Shown piece by piece: positions 35,357-45,593 of a stretch of DNA of 64,000 nucleotides (position 1 is the stretch's first letter; each line of letters opens with the position of its first letter). Source of the DNA: Paenibacillus terrigena DSM 21567 (lineage in GTDB: Bacteria > Bacillota > Bacilli > Paenibacillales > Paenibacillaceae); NCBI RefSeq assembly GCF_000374845.1, contig NZ_KB895414.1:682001-746000 (forward strand), written 5' to 3'. A model generated the notes under the pieces. That model saw only the letters and a program-made list of their open reading frames with translations. It was not told the origin of the DNA and made no database searches. Position numbers and translations under genes: made by a program.

Positions 35357-35382
35357 AATTCCTATTTACTTACTTGGTATTA
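35357..35382 (-). promoter_or_regulatory. Possible CymR-like operator of the sulfate operon
   Basis: On the minus strand AATACC, 12 bases, then AGGAATT lie about 35 bases before cysT. The arrangement recalls Rrf2/CymR sites that repress sulfur-uptake operons in Bacillota. The remaining 35,383-35,516 shows no gene. Confidence 0.3.
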
Positions 35383-35516
35383 TGAACACTCTACCATTTG
35401 TTACCGAATAACGTCAATGACTAAATAACTATCCGTTTATCAGGTTTTCTAATGCATTCTATTCGTTTTCCTTATGATGTGTGAATGCCTAATGCGCCCA
35501 TCTGAAGGATTGCATG

Positions 35517-35550
35517 AAAAAAGCCGACCACCCTTATCGGGTAATCGGCT
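35517..35550 (-). terminator. Intrinsic terminator of the TetR gene
   Basis: AGCCGA and TCGGCT arms with inner CACCC/GGGT pairing are followed on the minus strand by six T's. It abuts the TetR stop. Confidence 0.85.
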
Positions 35551-35551
35551 G

Positions 35552-36151
35552 CTATTGCTGAATCACAGGGGGTTCAATGATTTTCAATAATGATTGAATG
35601 TGGGATAAGGCCGCGGGTTTTACTTCGTCAAATGAGACGCGATCTTGAATATAATACGAGATGAATCCATGAACGGATAAAAATAATGTTAATGGGAGCG
35701 TAAGCTTCAGCGTCTCAGGATGTTTGAGTCCCATGCTTTGACGAACGATGACAGAGAACAATTCCAGACTGCGAGCTTGTTCCGTTCTGCAATAAGCCAG
35801 CATTTCTTCTTCACGCATTAGGAACATAATCTCATAATGATGCGGTTTCTCAAGACCGAACCGGATTAACTCGAGCATGACATGCTCTAGCTTGGCAATA
35901 CCTTCTCCTGGCGCATGGGTGTAGACACGCTCCATGACTCGAATCAGCGCATTGAAATCCTCCACGACGAGCGCATAGAACAATTCGGCTTTTTCTTTAA
36001 AATGATAATATAATGACCCATGGCTGTAACCAAGTTGCTGCCCGATACTACGCATTGAGATCGCACGGTACCCTTTGGTTACGAATAAATGCCGAGCGAC
36101 TTCCAATATGCGTTCCCGGGTGAGCTCCTGCTCAACTGCTCTTCTCGCCAT
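35552..36151 (-). CDS. TetR/AcrR-family regulator
   Basis: 199 residues from MARRAVEQEL, preceded by AGGAG eight bases away; the frame is open further upstream but runs into yigZ. The N-terminal HTH is complete: RERILEVARHLFVTKGY, MRSIGQQLGYSHGSLYYHFK. The C-terminal ligand-binding part is not recognisable. It follows the yigZ gene by 11 bases and is probably co-transcribed with it. Its targets are unknown. Confidence 0.9.
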   Translation of the reverse strand: MARRAVEQELTRERILEVARHLFVTKGYRAISMRSIGQQLGYSHGSLYYHFKEKAELFYALVVEDFNALIRVMERVYTHAPGEGIAKLEHVMLELIRFGLEKPHHYEIMFLMREEEMLAYCRTEQARSLELFSVIVRQSMGLKHPETLKLTLPLTLFLSVHGFISYYIQDRVSFDEVKPAALSHIQSLLKIIEPPVIQQ

Positions 36152-36162
36152 ACCCTTTTCTC

Positions 36163-36795
36163 CTATTCTCCCTCGATGAAATACACCTGTTCTCCATTCG
36201 TTATCAATCCTTGACCTTGCGTTAAATCCGTCATCCAAGCAACGAAGGCATCCGTGTCCTTCGCTTCCGGCAGGCACAGTAAGACAACCTTATCAGTGAA
36301 CTGTGTCTCGCCCATCCGCATTCCGCGGTTCCGAAGTTCATTCTCGAGCTTCCCGAGCCATGTATACTCCACTTCCACGAATACTTCCTGATGCAGCACC
36401 TTCGTAATCGACTCCGCTGCTTCAATCGCAGCGACAGCGCCGTCGGTGTATGCCCGGACGAGTCCGCCGGCACCTAGCATAATCCCGCCGAAGTAACGCG
36501 TCACGACGATTGCAACATTTTTCAAACCTTGATTCTTGATTACTTCTAGAATCGGCTTCCCGGCTGTACCGCTCGGTTCGCCATCATCGGATTGTTTCTG
36601 AATTTCGTCACGTTCACCGATCATATAGGCGGAACAGTTATGCGTGGCATTCCAGTGCAACTTCTTGATCTCATCAATAAAACGAATCGCTTCATCTTCT
36701 GTTGCTACAGGTCTGCCGTAACCGATGAACCGTGACTTCTTAATGACGATCTCCTTACTGCCAAACGCCCTAACCGTCTTATAACGATCTAACAT
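36163..36795 (-). CDS. YigZ/IMPACT-family protein (YvyE-like)
   Basis: 210 residues, normal length. The N-terminal UPF0029 part has KKSRFIGYGRP, ATHNCSAYMIGE, SDDGEPSGTAGKPILEV and VTRYFGGIMLGAGGLVRAY. The C-terminal part is the DUF1949-like domain. The family is related to eukaryotic IMPACT, a translation regulator; the bacterial role is not settled. Cotranscription with the TetR gene is likely. Confidence 0.93.
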   Translation of the reverse strand: MLDRYKTVRAFGSKEIVIKKSRFIGYGRPVATEDEAIRFIDEIKKLHWNATHNCSAYMIGERDEIQKQSDDGEPSGTAGKPILEVIKNQGLKNVAIVVTRYFGGIMLGAGGLVRAYTDGAVAAIEAAESITKVLHQEVFVEVEYTWLGKLENELRNRGMRMGETQFTDKVVLLCLPEAKDTDAFVAWMTDLTQGQGLITNGEQVYFIEGE

Positions 36796-36820
36796 GACTG
36801 ATCATCCTCTGCTTCTTGCT

Positions 36821-36868
36821 AAGAAAGCAGTCCACCTTATCGCTAACGCCCGCGGTGAACTGCTTCTT
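36821..36868 (-). terminator. Probable terminator after pgi
   Basis: AAGAAAGCAGTCCACC and GGTGAACTGCTTCTT form a long, slightly imperfect stem 37 bases after the pgi stop. The T-tract is short. Confidence 0.5.
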
Positions 36869-36904
36869 GACATGTTGTATATCTGGTTGCTGCCTGGCTA
36901 CAGA

Positions 36905-38260
36905 TTATTCGGATAGTCTCGATTCGAGCTCCGCTTTTTCCTTTTCATATCCTGGCTTACCAAGAAGTGCGAACATGTTCTTCTTATAGGCTTCTACACC
37001 CGGTTGGTCAAATGGATTGACACCAGACAAGTAGCCGCTGATTCCACAAGCAATTTCAAAGAAATACACGAGCGATCCGAAGGCAGCTGGTGTCATATCC
37101 GGAATCGTCACGATCAAGTTCGGTACTTGACCGTCCGTGTGCGCGAGCATCGTGCCTTGGAATGCTTTCTTGTTCACGAAATCCATCGTCTTGCCTGTTA
37201 GGAAGTTCAAGCCGTCCAAATCGGTTGGATCGCTCTCAATTGTAATGTGCGAAGGCACTTCTTCCACTTGGATGATCGTCTCGAATAAGTTACGGGAGCC
37301 TTCTTGAATGAATTGTCCCATCGAGTGAAGGTCTGTCGAGAAATCAACAGATGCCGGATAAATACCTTTGTAATCTTTCCCTTCGCTCTCGCCATACAAT
37401 TGCTTCCACCATTCAGATACGAAGTGGAGTGCAGGCTCGTAGTTCACGAGGATTTCGATCGCTTTACCTTTGCGGTACAATGCATTACGAACAGCAGCAT
37501 ATTGGTACGCTTGGTTCTCTGCCACGTTCGGGTTGTTGTATTCTTTGGCTGCATCAGCTGCGCCTTGCATCATTTCGTCGATGTTGATGCCTGCCACGGC
37601 AATTGGAAGCAAGCCAACAGGTGTTAATACCGAATAACGTCCGCCTACATCATCTGGAATGACGAATGTCTCATAGCCTTCTTCGTTCGATAGCTTTTTC
37701 AGTGCGCCTTGCTCACGATCCGTAGTTGCGTAGATGCGCTTGCGTGCACCTTCCTTGCCGTATTTCTTCTCGAGCAATGCACGGAATACACGGAATGCAA
37801 TTGCAGGCTCTGTTGTTGTGCCGGATTTCGAGATCACGTTCACGGAGAAGTCACGGTCCCCGATCAATTGAATCAAATGATTCACATAGTTCGAGCTGAT
37901 GTTGTTCCCTGCAAAGTAAATCTCAGGTGTTTTGCGCTCTTCTTTTGGAAGCATATTGTAGAACGAGTGCGACAACATTTCGATCGCCGCGCGTGCTCCG
38001 AGGTAAGATCCACCGATACCGATCACAACCAGCACTTCGGAACTCGATTGAATTTGCTCTGCGGATTTCTTAATGCGCGCGAATTCTTCTTTATCATAGT
38101 TAAATGGCAAGTCGATCCAACCTAGGAAGTCGGAACCTACGCCGGACTTATTATGTAGCTGTTCATGAGCAAGACGAATTGGTTCTGCGAAATAATCGAC
38201 TTCATGCTGCCCTACGAATGCTGCTGCTTTGCTGTAATCAAACTGGATTTTTCTACTCAT
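36905..38260 (-). CDS. pgi: Glucose-6-phosphate isomerase
   Basis: 451 residues, the short Bacillus-type enzyme that interconverts glucose 6-phosphate and fructose 6-phosphate. Visible motifs are [30 protein letters not shown], the conserved [10 protein letters not shown] histidine region and the C-terminal lysine in [14 protein letters not shown]. It is monocistronic, divergent from the 3-hydroxyisobutyrate dehydrogenase-like gene. The 240-base gap between them shows no further gene. Confidence 0.97.
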   Translation of the reverse strand: MSRKIQFDYSKAAAFVGQHEVDYFAEPIRLAHEQLHNKSGVGSDFLGWIDLPFNYDKEEFARIKKSAEQIQSSSEVLVVIGIGGSYLGARAAIEMLSHSFYNMLPKEERKTPEIYFAGNNISSNYVNHLIQLIGDRDFSVNVISKSGTTTEPAIAFRVFRALLEKKYGKEGARKRIYATTDREQGALKKLSNEEGYETFVIPDDVGGRYSVLTPVGLLPIAVAGINIDEMMQGAADAAKEYNNPNVAENQAYQYAAVRNALYRKGKAIEILVNYEPALHFVSEWWKQLYGESEGKDYKGIYPASVDFSTDLHSMGQFIQEGSRNLFETIIQVEEVPSHITIESDPTDLDGLNFLTGKTMDFVNKKAFQGTMLAHTDGQVPNLIVTIPDMTPAAFGSLVYFFEIACGISGYLSGVNPFDQPGVEAYKKNMFALLGKPGYEKEKAELESRLSE

Positions 38261-38500
38261 GGTATTTCCTCCTAGCCATTCTTTTTTTATCTCTATAACT
38301 TTCGTCCTTTAAACCGTCACATTATCGGTTAGCATTAGGATACTGGATTTACGACAATTATTCAAGTTCAGACGGTACACTTCTTGCAAACTTTTATCCA
38401 ATGTAGACAAAACTCGTATTCGTCGAAATTTTATAATGCTATTGTGGTAAAATGATCTAAGCTATTGACTACAATGTGTAAGGACGAGGTGAGCCTGATG

Positions 38501-39385
38501 AAAAACATCGGTTTTATTGGACTCGGGACAATGGGTGCCCCGATGGTCGCTAATCTACTCAGTAAAGGTTTTGCTGTAACGGTATATAATCGTACAGCAT
38601 CCAAAACAGAAGAATCACGTGCGCTCGGCGCAACTGTCGCAAATACGCCAGCAGAAGCTGCGCAAGCATCAGATGTACTCATTTCCATCATCAGCAACGA
38701 TCAAGCAACGGAAGCGGTCTATTACGGCGAAAATGGGATCTTCGCAGGCCTCCATGCCAATCTGACAATTATCGATTGCAGCACGTTATCCCCTGCACTC
38801 GTGAAGCGCCTATCGAAGGATCTCGCTGCGCAAAGCGTAAGCTTCCTGGATGCACCGGTAACCGGTAGCAAGCCTGGCGCGGTAAACGGAACCCTCCTCT
38901 TCATGATCGGCGGAGAAGAATCCGTCATGCAGCAGCATATGGATGTATTCGAAGCGCTAGGCACGAAATTCCTATACATGGGTGAGAACGGTAGCGGTTC
39001 GATTGCCAAGCTCGCACATAATACCATTGTCGGCATTAACAACGTTGCCCTCGTTGAAGGCTTCTCCATCGCAGCCAAAGCGAATCTGCCTATGTATAAC
39101 TTCATGGAGCTCATTCAATCCGGTTCAGCTGGCAGTAAAGCGGCAGAGCTCAAGGGACGCAAGATCATTGAACATGACTTCAGCAACCAATTCTCGCTCA
39201 ATCTCATGCTCAAAGATATGAAGCTATCTTCGCAGCTGACGGATGAGATGCAGCTTCCGACACCGATGCTTGAAGCCGCGAAAAGCATGCTCCAAATGGG
39301 ACAATCCCAAGGCTTTGGTGAGGAAGACTTAAGCGCCGTAGCCAAAGCGTATGAACAATGGATCGGCAAACGAATTGGTGACTAA
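38501..39385 (+). CDS. 3-hydroxyisobutyrate dehydrogenase-like NAD(P)-dependent oxidoreductase
   Basis: 294 residues from MKNIGFIGLGTMG, with GAGGTG six bases before; the frame extends to 38,465 without a site. The family signature FIGLGTMGAPMVANL binds the nucleotide. DAPVTGSKPGAVNGTL binds substrate and the catalytic lysine is in GSIAKLAHNTIVG. Substrates in the beta-hydroxyacid dehydrogenase family include 3-hydroxyisobutyrate, tartronate semialdehyde and glyoxylate, so the exact reaction is open. Confidence 0.9.
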   Translation, partial: KNIGFIGLGTMGAPMVANLLSKGFAVTVYNRTASKTEESRALGATVANTPAEAAQASDVLISIISNDQATEAVYYGENGIFAGLHANLTIIDCSTLSPALVKRLSKDLAAQSVSFLDAPVTGSKPGAVNGTLLFMIGGEESVMQQHMDVFEALGTKFLYMGENGSGSIAKLAHNTIVGINNVALVEGFSIAAKANLPMYNFMELIQSGSAGSKAAELKGRKIIEHDFSNQFSLNLMLKDMKLSSQLTDEMQLPTPMLEAAKSMLQMGQSQGFGEEDLSAVAKAYEQWIGKRIGD

Positions 39386-39404
39386 CAAATATTTCATATT
39401 GGGA

Positions 39405-39455
39405 AAAGGGTGGCTCGTCAAAGGTCCTGCTATGGACTGACGAGCCACCCTTTCC
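39405..39455. terminator. Bidirectional intrinsic terminator
   Basis: AAAGGGTGGCTCGTCA and TGACGAGCCACCCTTT form a 16-pair stem between the convergent oxidoreductase and ppnP genes. Confidence 0.88.
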
Positions 39456-39478
39456 ATATTCATGAAACATGTCGGTGG

Positions 39479-39805
39479 TTATTCTGTGATGTAAGAGCAG
39501 CAATAGTCCGTAACGGAAGCAATTTGCAGCTTGAATTTCGCGTTCGCCGGAACAGTAAACTCGCCTTCGCCTTGAATGTGAATCCACTCTTCACTGCCGG
39601 GTAGTTGAACTTTCAGATCCCCTGCAAGGATTTCCATAATTTCAACACAATCCGTACCGAACTCGTAATCCCCTGGCAGCATAATGCCAAGCGTCTTCTT
39701 CGTTCCGTCTGCGAACAATACGGTACGGCTTGTCACCTTACCATCGAAATAAATATTTGCTTTTTTGACTGCAGTTACATTTTCGAATTGTTGAATCTCC
39801 GCCAT
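39479..39805 (-). CDS. ppnP: Pyrimidine/purine nucleoside phosphorylase PpnP
   Basis: 108 residues, a single small cupin of the DUF1255 family. [30 protein letters not shown] and [15 protein letters not shown] match PpnP/YaiE. The E. coli homologue phosphorolyses several nucleosides to free base and ribose 1-phosphate. It lies 29 bases after transketolase on the same strand and may be read with it, which would link ribose phosphate to the pentose pathway. Confidence 0.9.
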   Translation of the reverse strand: MAEIQQFENVTAVKKANIYFDGKVTSRTVLFADGTKKTLGIMLPGDYEFGTDCVEIMEILAGDLKVQLPGSEEWIHIQGEGEFTVPANAKFKLQIASVTDYCCSYITE

Positions 39806-39834
39806 GTCTCTCTTCCCTTCCCCAGGACCACAAA

Positions 39835-41850
39835 TTATAACAATGCTTTTACTTTGCTAACAACATTCTCAACCGTAAAGCCGTATTCTTTGATCACGCG
39901 ATCGCCAGGAGCGGAAGCGCCGAATGTGGAGATGCCTAGGATATCGCCTTGATCGCCGACATATTTCTCCCAACCCATTGGATGTGCCATCTCGATCGCA
40001 AGACGTGCTTTAACGCCTGGCAAGATAACGGAATCCTTGTACTCTTTGGATTGTTTGTCGAATAGATCCCAGCTTGGCATACTGATGACACGTACTTGAA
40101 TGCCTTCTTCAGCGAGTGCTTTTTGAGCTGCAACTGCCAATTGAACCTCAGAACCTGTTGCGATAATTTGTGCTTGCGGCGCACCATTTGCATCAGATAC
40201 CACATAAGCACCTTTCTTGATGCCTTCGCGGGATAATTCAGCTGTTGTCTCCAAGATTGGCAAGTTCTGACGCGTTAACACCATCGCTACCGGGTTCTTA
40301 CGGTTCTCAACCGCGTAAGCCCATGCTGCCGATGTTTCGTTACCGTCTGCCGGACGAAGAACCGTCAAGTTCGGGATAATACGAAGCGAAGCCAATTGCT
40401 CGATCGGCTCATGCGTAGGACCATCTTCACCTACAGCAATAGAGTCATGTGTTAAGACATATACCACTGGAAGTCCCATCAATGCAGATAGACGAACCGC
40501 TGGACGCAGGTAATCGGTGAATACGAAGAATGTACCGCCGTATACGCGAACGCCGCCGTGCAGCATCATACCGTTGATCGCTGTCGCCATACCGAACTCA
40601 CGAACACCAAAGTAGATGTTACGTCCTGCATAGTTCTCAGCATTATAGACGTCGATGCCTTTGAGGTGCGTCATCGTGGAGCTCTCTAGGTCAGCAGAAC
40701 CACCCATCAAGTTCGGTACGTTCGGTGCAAGACCGTTCAAGGCATTACCGGAAGCAACACGTGTCGACAATGCTTTGTCTGCTGTTGTATATTTCGGAAG
40801 GTCACGATCCCAGCCTTCAGGAAGCTCACCATTTACCGCTTGCTCAAATTGCTTCGCAAGTTCTGGGTAAGCTGCTTTGTATGCTTCGAATTGCTCGTTC
40901 CATGCTTTGTTCGCTGCAATGCCGCGGTCTTTCACTTCTTGGAAGTGCGCGCGTACTTCTTGTGGTACGAAGAATGGCTCTTCGGAAGACCAGCCATAGT
41001 ATTCTTTCGTTAATTTGGTCTCATCAGCACCAAGTGGAGATCCGTGCGTACCGCCGTGACCGCCTTTACCTTGTTTGTTCGGGCTACCGTAACCAATGAC
41101 GGTTTTCACTTCGATCAATGTTGGTTTGTTCAGCTCTTGGTTCGCAGCTTGGATTGCCGCTTCAAGCGCTGCAAGATCGTTACCGTCTTCAACGCGAAGC
41201 ACTTGCCATCCATACGCTTCGAAACGCATTTGAGCTTGTTCGGAATTCGATAAACCTAGTTTACCATCTAGGGAGATATCGTTGGAATCGTACAGAACGA
41301 CTAATTTGCCAAGCTTCAAATGGCCTGCAAGGGAAGCTGCTTCATGGGATACGCCTTCCATCAAGTCGCCATCGCCGCAAATCGCGTAAGTGAAGTGGTC
41401 AACAACTTTAAAGTTATCTTTGTTATACGTTGCGCCGAGCTGTGTCTCAGCAAGCGCCATACCTACAGCCATTGCAATCCCTTGACCAAGCGGCCCAGTC
41501 GTCGCATCCACACCTGCTGTGTGACCATACTCTGGGTGACCTGGCGTCAAACTTCCCCATTGACGGAAATTTTTGATTTCTTCGAGAGGAAGATCATAGC
41601 CGCTCAAGTGAAGCAAGCTGTACAATAACATGGAACCGTGTCCCGCAGATAGAACGAAACGGTCGCGGTTAATCCAAGTTGGGTTCTCTGGGTTATGGTT
41701 CATCACTTTCGCGAATAATTCATACCCCATTGGTGCTGCACCCATTGGCATCCCTGGGTGACCTGAATTGGCTTTCTCGATCGCATCGATCGCTAATGTA
41801 CGAATTGTATCGATGGATAACTGTTCTACAGACTTGTTGCTCGCTGTCAT
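39835..41850 (-). CDS. tkt: Transketolase
   Basis: 671 residues, full length. It moves two-carbon units between pentose-phosphate sugars using thiamine diphosphate. The N-terminal TPP domain shows [29 protein letters not shown] and [20 protein letters not shown]. The central Pyr domain has [15 protein letters not shown] with the catalytic glutamate, and [16 protein letters not shown]. The C-terminal domain is complete. It starts about 150 bases after the purU terminator on the same strand. Confidence 0.97.
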   Translation of the reverse strand: MTASNKSVEQLSIDTIRTLAIDAIEKANSGHPGMPMGAAPMGYELFAKVMNHNPENPTWINRDRFVLSAGHGSMLLYSLLHLSGYDLPLEEIKNFRQWGSLTPGHPEYGHTAGVDATTGPLGQGIAMAVGMALAETQLGATYNKDNFKVVDHFTYAICGDGDLMEGVSHEAASLAGHLKLGKLVVLYDSNDISLDGKLGLSNSEQAQMRFEAYGWQVLRVEDGNDLAALEAAIQAANQELNKPTLIEVKTVIGYGSPNKQGKGGHGGTHGSPLGADETKLTKEYYGWSSEEPFFVPQEVRAHFQEVKDRGIAANKAWNEQFEAYKAAYPELAKQFEQAVNGELPEGWDRDLPKYTTADKALSTRVASGNALNGLAPNVPNLMGGSADLESSTMTHLKGIDVYNAENYAGRNIYFGVREFGMATAINGMMLHGGVRVYGGTFFVFTDYLRPAVRLSALMGLPVVYVLTHDSIAVGEDGPTHEPIEQLASLRIIPNLTVLRPADGNETSAAWAYAVENRKNPVAMVLTRQNLPILETTAELSREGIKKGAYVVSDANGAPQAQIIATGSEVQLAVAAQKALAEEGIQVRVISMPSWDLFDKQSKEYKDSVILPGVKARLAIEMAHPMGWEKYVGDQGDILGISTFGASAPGDRVIKEYGFTVENVVSKVKALL

Positions 41851-42002
41851 GTTGTGATTCCTCCATTCATTACTTTTAATAATATCAAATTGAGTATATT
41901 ACATTGCTACTATTGTAACACGTAACCCCACTACATTCCAATCCTCAATTTCTACACAAGGAAAATCTCCCCATTGGCCCTTTTTATCATATCCACTTTT
42001 TG

Positions 42003-42031
42003 AAAAAAATCCCCTCAAAATTGAGGGGATT
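42003..42031 (-). terminator. Intrinsic terminator of purU
   Basis: On the minus strand AATCCCCTCAA-TT-TTGAGGGGATT is followed by seven T's. It lies 14 bases after the purU stop. Confidence 0.92.
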
Positions 42032-42044
42032 CCATGTCAACTCT

Positions 42045-42905
42045 CTAGTTGAAAACAACCGTTTTATTCTGATGTACCAAGACGCGGTCTTCAATGTGCC
42101 AATGAACGGCACGTGCAAGAACAACACGTTCAATCGTGCGCCCGATGCGCTTCAGATCGTCCACATCATCACTATGGCTTACACGCTGCACGTCCTGCTC
42201 AATGATCGGGCCGCCGTCAAGCTCTTCCGTCACGTAGTGAGCCGTTGCTCCGATAATTTTAACGCCCCGTGTATAGGCTTGCGCATAAGGCTTACCGCCA
42301 ACAAACGCAGGCAAGAACGAGTGATGGATGTTAATAATTCGGTTCCGGTAATGCTCTATAAACTTCGGCGAGATGATCTGCATATATCTTGCAAGAATAA
42401 TGACGTCGACTTTACCGTCCACGACAGCAAGCTGTTGACGTTCTGCCTCCGCTTTATTGTCCTTCGTCACTGGAATGTGGTGGTACGGAATACCGAACTG
42501 CTCCACATATTCGCGCATATCATCATGATTGCTGATGACCATGGCGATATCCGCATCCAAATCCCCTGCTTGCCATTGCCAGAGTAATTCTACAAGACAG
42601 TGATCTTCCTTGGATACGAAAATAGCAAGGCTCTTACGCTTGCTTACTTCATGAATTCCCCACTTCATCTGGAACTTGCTCGCAACCTCTGCGAAATCTT
42701 GTTTGAGCTTCGGCAATAAATCGCTAAGCTGTTGTAGATCAAATTCGATGCGCATGAAGAACATACCGCCTTCAGGGTCCATCGTGTATTGATCCGATTG
42801 TACGATATTCGCGCCATGATCAAAAAGAAAATGTGATACCGTTGCTACAATTCCAGCCTGATCCGGGCATGAAATAAGCATTCTTGCTCGATTCTGTTTG
42901 TCCAT
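42045..42905 (-). CDS. purU: Formyltetrahydrofolate deformylase
   Basis: 286 residues, normal length. It hydrolyses 10-formyl-THF to formate and THF. An N-terminal ACT domain (about 7-85) starts ARMLISCPDQAGIVATVSHFL. The C-terminal formyltransferase-fold domain carries NIHHSFLPAFVGGKPY and TAHYVTEELDGGPII with the catalytic His and Asp. It follows nfo by 17 bases and probably shares its transcript. Confidence 0.95.
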   Translation of the reverse strand: MDKQNRARMLISCPDQAGIVATVSHFLFDHGANIVQSDQYTMDPEGGMFFMRIEFDLQQLSDLLPKLKQDFAEVASKFQMKWGIHEVSKRKSLAIFVSKEDHCLVELLWQWQAGDLDADIAMVISNHDDMREYVEQFGIPYHHIPVTKDNKAEAERQQLAVVDGKVDVIILARYMQIISPKFIEHYRNRIINIHHSFLPAFVGGKPYAQAYTRGVKIIGATAHYVTEELDGGPIIEQDVQRVSHSDDVDDLKRIGRTIERVVLARAVHWHIEDRVLVHQNKTVVFN

Positions 42906-42922
42906 CTCTCTACCCTCTGTTT

Positions 42923-44044
42923 CTATTTAATAAGTTGTTTACCCGCAAACCATCCCATAATCCGCTGGTTGATTGCTTCTTCACTCAGCTCAGGGAATAC
43001 ATTCGCCTCCGCGACCATGTCATAGAGACGATCCATCGGCTCGCGAGGATCTGCCTTCTTCGCTTTGGCATCATTCTTCAACGTCGTCCAAACCGACAAT
43101 ATAAACTGACGCGAATCTACTTCTTGTTGATCGAAGAAAGCGTGTAGTCGCTCTACATCCGCTAGATAAGCTTGTCCAAAGCGCTCTCCAGCGTCACCGC
43201 GAAGAAGTGCAATTTCCGCTTCATACATCGGACGTTGCTTCTTGTCGTCTTTACCGATCCAAGGCGTCTCCAAGATAAATGGTCTTCCAGCAAGTCCTTC
43301 ATGCGTAATGACACGCTTCATCGCTTCGTGACCAATCCATCCAGCACCGACAGGAGCATGTCTATCTTTCCCTGCGCCTGTCGGATTCTTACTATCATTC
43401 ATATGCACAACGGCAATGCGATCAAGACCAACAACTTGGTCAAATTTCGTAAGAACGCCGTCTAGATCATTGACGATATCGTAACCCGCATCGTGAATAT
43501 GGCATGTATCCATACAAACCGTCAAGCGATGATTGTCTTCAACCTTCTCGATGATCGATGCAATTTCCTCGAAGCTGCGTCCGATTTCGGTACCTTTACC
43601 AGCCATCGTCTCAAGGGCAATGTTCACATCCAGCTCTTTCGTTCCGCGAAGCACTTCATTTAGTCCTTCCGCAATACGGTTAATCCCGTACTCTGGATCT
43701 TTCTCGGTATAGGCCCCTGGATGGAGAACGATATTGCGCACGCCAATCGCTTGCGTACGACGAATTTCTTCCTGCAAGAAGTTCACGGCAAGCTCGAACG
43801 TGTCAGGCTTGTAGGAACCCAGGTTAATAATATATGGCGCATGCACGACAATCTCATCAATACCATGCTGCCCCATGAGATCTCTGCCTTCAGCAATATA
43901 TAGCGAATCGATCGCTTTGCGGCGTGTATTCTGCGGTGCGCCTGTATATATCATGAATGTATTTGAGCCGTATGAAATCGCTTCTTTAGTTGCCGTTAGC
44001 AAGCCTTTGTCCGAAAATGAAACGTGTGATCCGATTTTCAACAT
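42923..44044 (-). CDS. nfo: Deoxyribonuclease IV (AP endonuclease) with C-terminal extension
   Basis: 373 residues. Residues 1 to about 285 form the usual zinc-dependent barrel: [91 protein letters not shown] and LETPW. It nicks DNA at abasic sites. About 85 further residues follow, beyond the length of the E. coli enzyme, rich in charged residues and ending [17 protein letters not shown]. Their role is unknown. AAAAGGAG precedes the ATG. Confidence 0.95.
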   Translation of the reverse strand: MLKIGSHVSFSDKGLLTATKEAISYGSNTFMIYTGAPQNTRRKAIDSLYIAEGRDLMGQHGIDEIVVHAPYIINLGSYKPDTFELAVNFLQEEIRRTQAIGVRNIVLHPGAYTEKDPEYGINRIAEGLNEVLRGTKELDVNIALETMAGKGTEIGRSFEEIASIIEKVEDNHRLTVCMDTCHIHDAGYDIVNDLDGVLTKFDQVVGLDRIAVVHMNDSKNPTGAGKDRHAPVGAGWIGHEAMKRVITHEGLAGRPFILETPWIGKDDKKQRPMYEAEIALLRGDAGERFGQAYLADVERLHAFFDQQEVDSRQFILSVWTTLKNDAKAKKADPREPMDRLYDMVAEANVFPELSEEAINQRIMGWFAGKQLIK

Positions 44045-44186
44045 AATTCATGCTCCTTTTCCAAATAATCAACCCTTATTTTACCTTGAATATCGTCATA
44101 AAGCTAGAAATACGTTATAATTCTTAATATCCAATATTGCTCTATTTCGGGGCAATGCAGTGCATTTACATAACTATGGGGTGACA

Positions 44187-44660
44187 ATGGTGGTTCAATC
44201 TACAATATTTTTCGCTGCAGCAGACAATATGCCAGGTACGGGCTATATGCGATTTATCGCACTCTGGACATTTGTGCTTATTTTCTTTATGTCGATCGGC
44301 GGATTTTTCATGTTCCGCAAATTCTTTAAGGTCCTCCCAAAGCAAGATGGGAAATCAAAATTAGATTGGCAAAATCACTGGGTCGATGCGAGCCGCCATC
44401 TCTGGACGGAAGAGTCCAAGACATTCCTCGAACTGCTGGTATCGCCTGTACCGAAGGCATTTCGCGATATTGCGAAGCATACCATTGCAGCGAAGATTGG
44501 TCAGATTGCTGTCGAGAGCGGCGCTTCCGAAGTGACACGCGATCATTGCATCCAAGGATATATTGAAGCAACACCGAAGCGCGACTATCGCAGCTTAATT
44601 TCTTTCCTAGAGAAACATCAAATCGACTATCAACCATATAAGCATCTATTGAACAAATGA
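44187..44660 (+). CDS. DUF2621 membrane-anchored protein (YneK-like)
   Basis: 157 residues from MVVQSTIFFAAADN; GGGGTGA lies just before, and an earlier in-frame ATG at 44,160 does not have a site. One N-terminal membrane helix (about 22-42) is followed by a soluble part with LDWQNHWVDASRHLW and a C-terminal helical domain. This is the DUF2621 family of Bacillota, similar to YneK of B. subtilis. Its function is unknown. An epimerase gene follows after 24 bases. Confidence 0.82.
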   Translation: MVVQSTIFFAAADNMPGTGYMRFIALWTFVLIFFMSIGGFFMFRKFFKVLPKQDGKSKLDWQNHWVDASRHLWTEESKTFLELLVSPVPKAFRDIAKHTIAAKIGQIAVESGASEVTRDHCIQGYIEATPKRDYRSLISFLEKHQIDYQPYKHLLNK

Positions 44661-44684
44661 GAATGGATGGGGTGTGGTAAGACG

Positions 44685-45593
44685 ATGAAAATTGCCATTT
44701 GCGGGGGAACGGGATTCATTGGAACGGCATTGACGTCCTTCTGGCTGAACCAAAAGGATGAAGTCATTATTGTTACGAGACGGATACCTGATGGAGACAA
44801 AGCCAACCCAGGCGTTCGTTATGTCACATGGGAACAGCTCGAAACAGATCCTCAGCTTATCTCCGGGACAGGAGCGATCGTGAATCTCACGGGTGAATCG
44901 ATCAACCAACGCTGGACTGCAAGCGCGAAGGATCGGATCTTACAGTCTCGCTTGCAGGCTGCCGCACGAGTCGCTAAGCTAGTCCGATCACTCGATCCTA
45001 AGCCATTGGTCGTCGTGAATGCTTCTGGGATTTCGATTCATGGCACATCCGAAGTGGAGTGCTTCGACGAGACGAGTCCTCACCATACAACCGATTTCCT
45101 GGCCGAAGTGGTAGAACAATGGGAACAGGCCGCAGATGCCATTCCTGTTGATCGTCTCGTGAAGCTGCGTGTCGGATTAGTACTGGGGAATCATGGCGGG
45201 GCTTACCCGCTTATGAAGCTGCCTTATTTGCTCGGCGCAGGCGGCCGTGTAGGCGGCGGTCGACAATGGTTCTCGTGGATTCACCTCGAAGATATGGTGC
45301 GATTAATCGACTTCTGCATCCGTCATGAGACGGTGAAAGGGCCTGTCAATGCAACGGCTCCGACGCCTGTTCGCAATGATGAATTCGGACGCATTCTCGG
45401 TAAGGTCTATCATCGGCCGCATTGGTTTCCTGTTCCTTCGATCCTCTTCAAGACCTTATTCGGAGAGCTCTCCATTCTCTTGCTTGAAGGTCAGCAAGTG
45501 CTGCCGAATGCAGCCATTCAGCAGGGATTCGAATTTCGGTATCCGACTTTGGATACAGCACTCACTGCATTGAAGAATGATAAATCCTATTAA
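44685..45593 (+). CDS. TIGR01777-family NAD-dependent epimerase/dehydratase-like protein
   Basis: 302 residues from MKIAICGGTGFIGTAL. The Rossmann GGTGFIG is followed by IVNLTGESINQRW, VVNASGISIHG and LRVGLVLGNHGGAYP. The C-terminal DUF1731 part has NATAPTPVRNDEFG and GQQVLPNAAIQQGFEFRYPT. It is the YfcH/SulA-like group whose substrate is not known. It overlaps the end of the convergent FHA gene by four bases. Confidence 0.9.
   Translation: MKIAICGGTGFIGTALTSFWLNQKDEVIIVTRRIPDGDKANPGVRYVTWEQLETDPQLISGTGAIVNLTGESINQRWTASAKDRILQSRLQAAARVAKLVRSLDPKPLVVVNASGISIHGTSEVECFDETSPHHTTDFLAEVVEQWEQAADAIPVDRLVKLRVGLVLGNHGGAYPLMKLPYLLGAGGRVGGGRQWFSWIHLEDMVRLIDFCIRHETVKGPVNATAPTPVRNDEFGRILGKVYHRPHWFPVPSILFKTLFGELSILLLEGQQVLPNAAIQQGFEFRYPTLDTALTALKNDKSY

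Noticed and set aside
35324-35516. SAM (S-box) riboswitch before cysT
   Set aside because: No S-box core or leader terminator is visible in the short upstream region.
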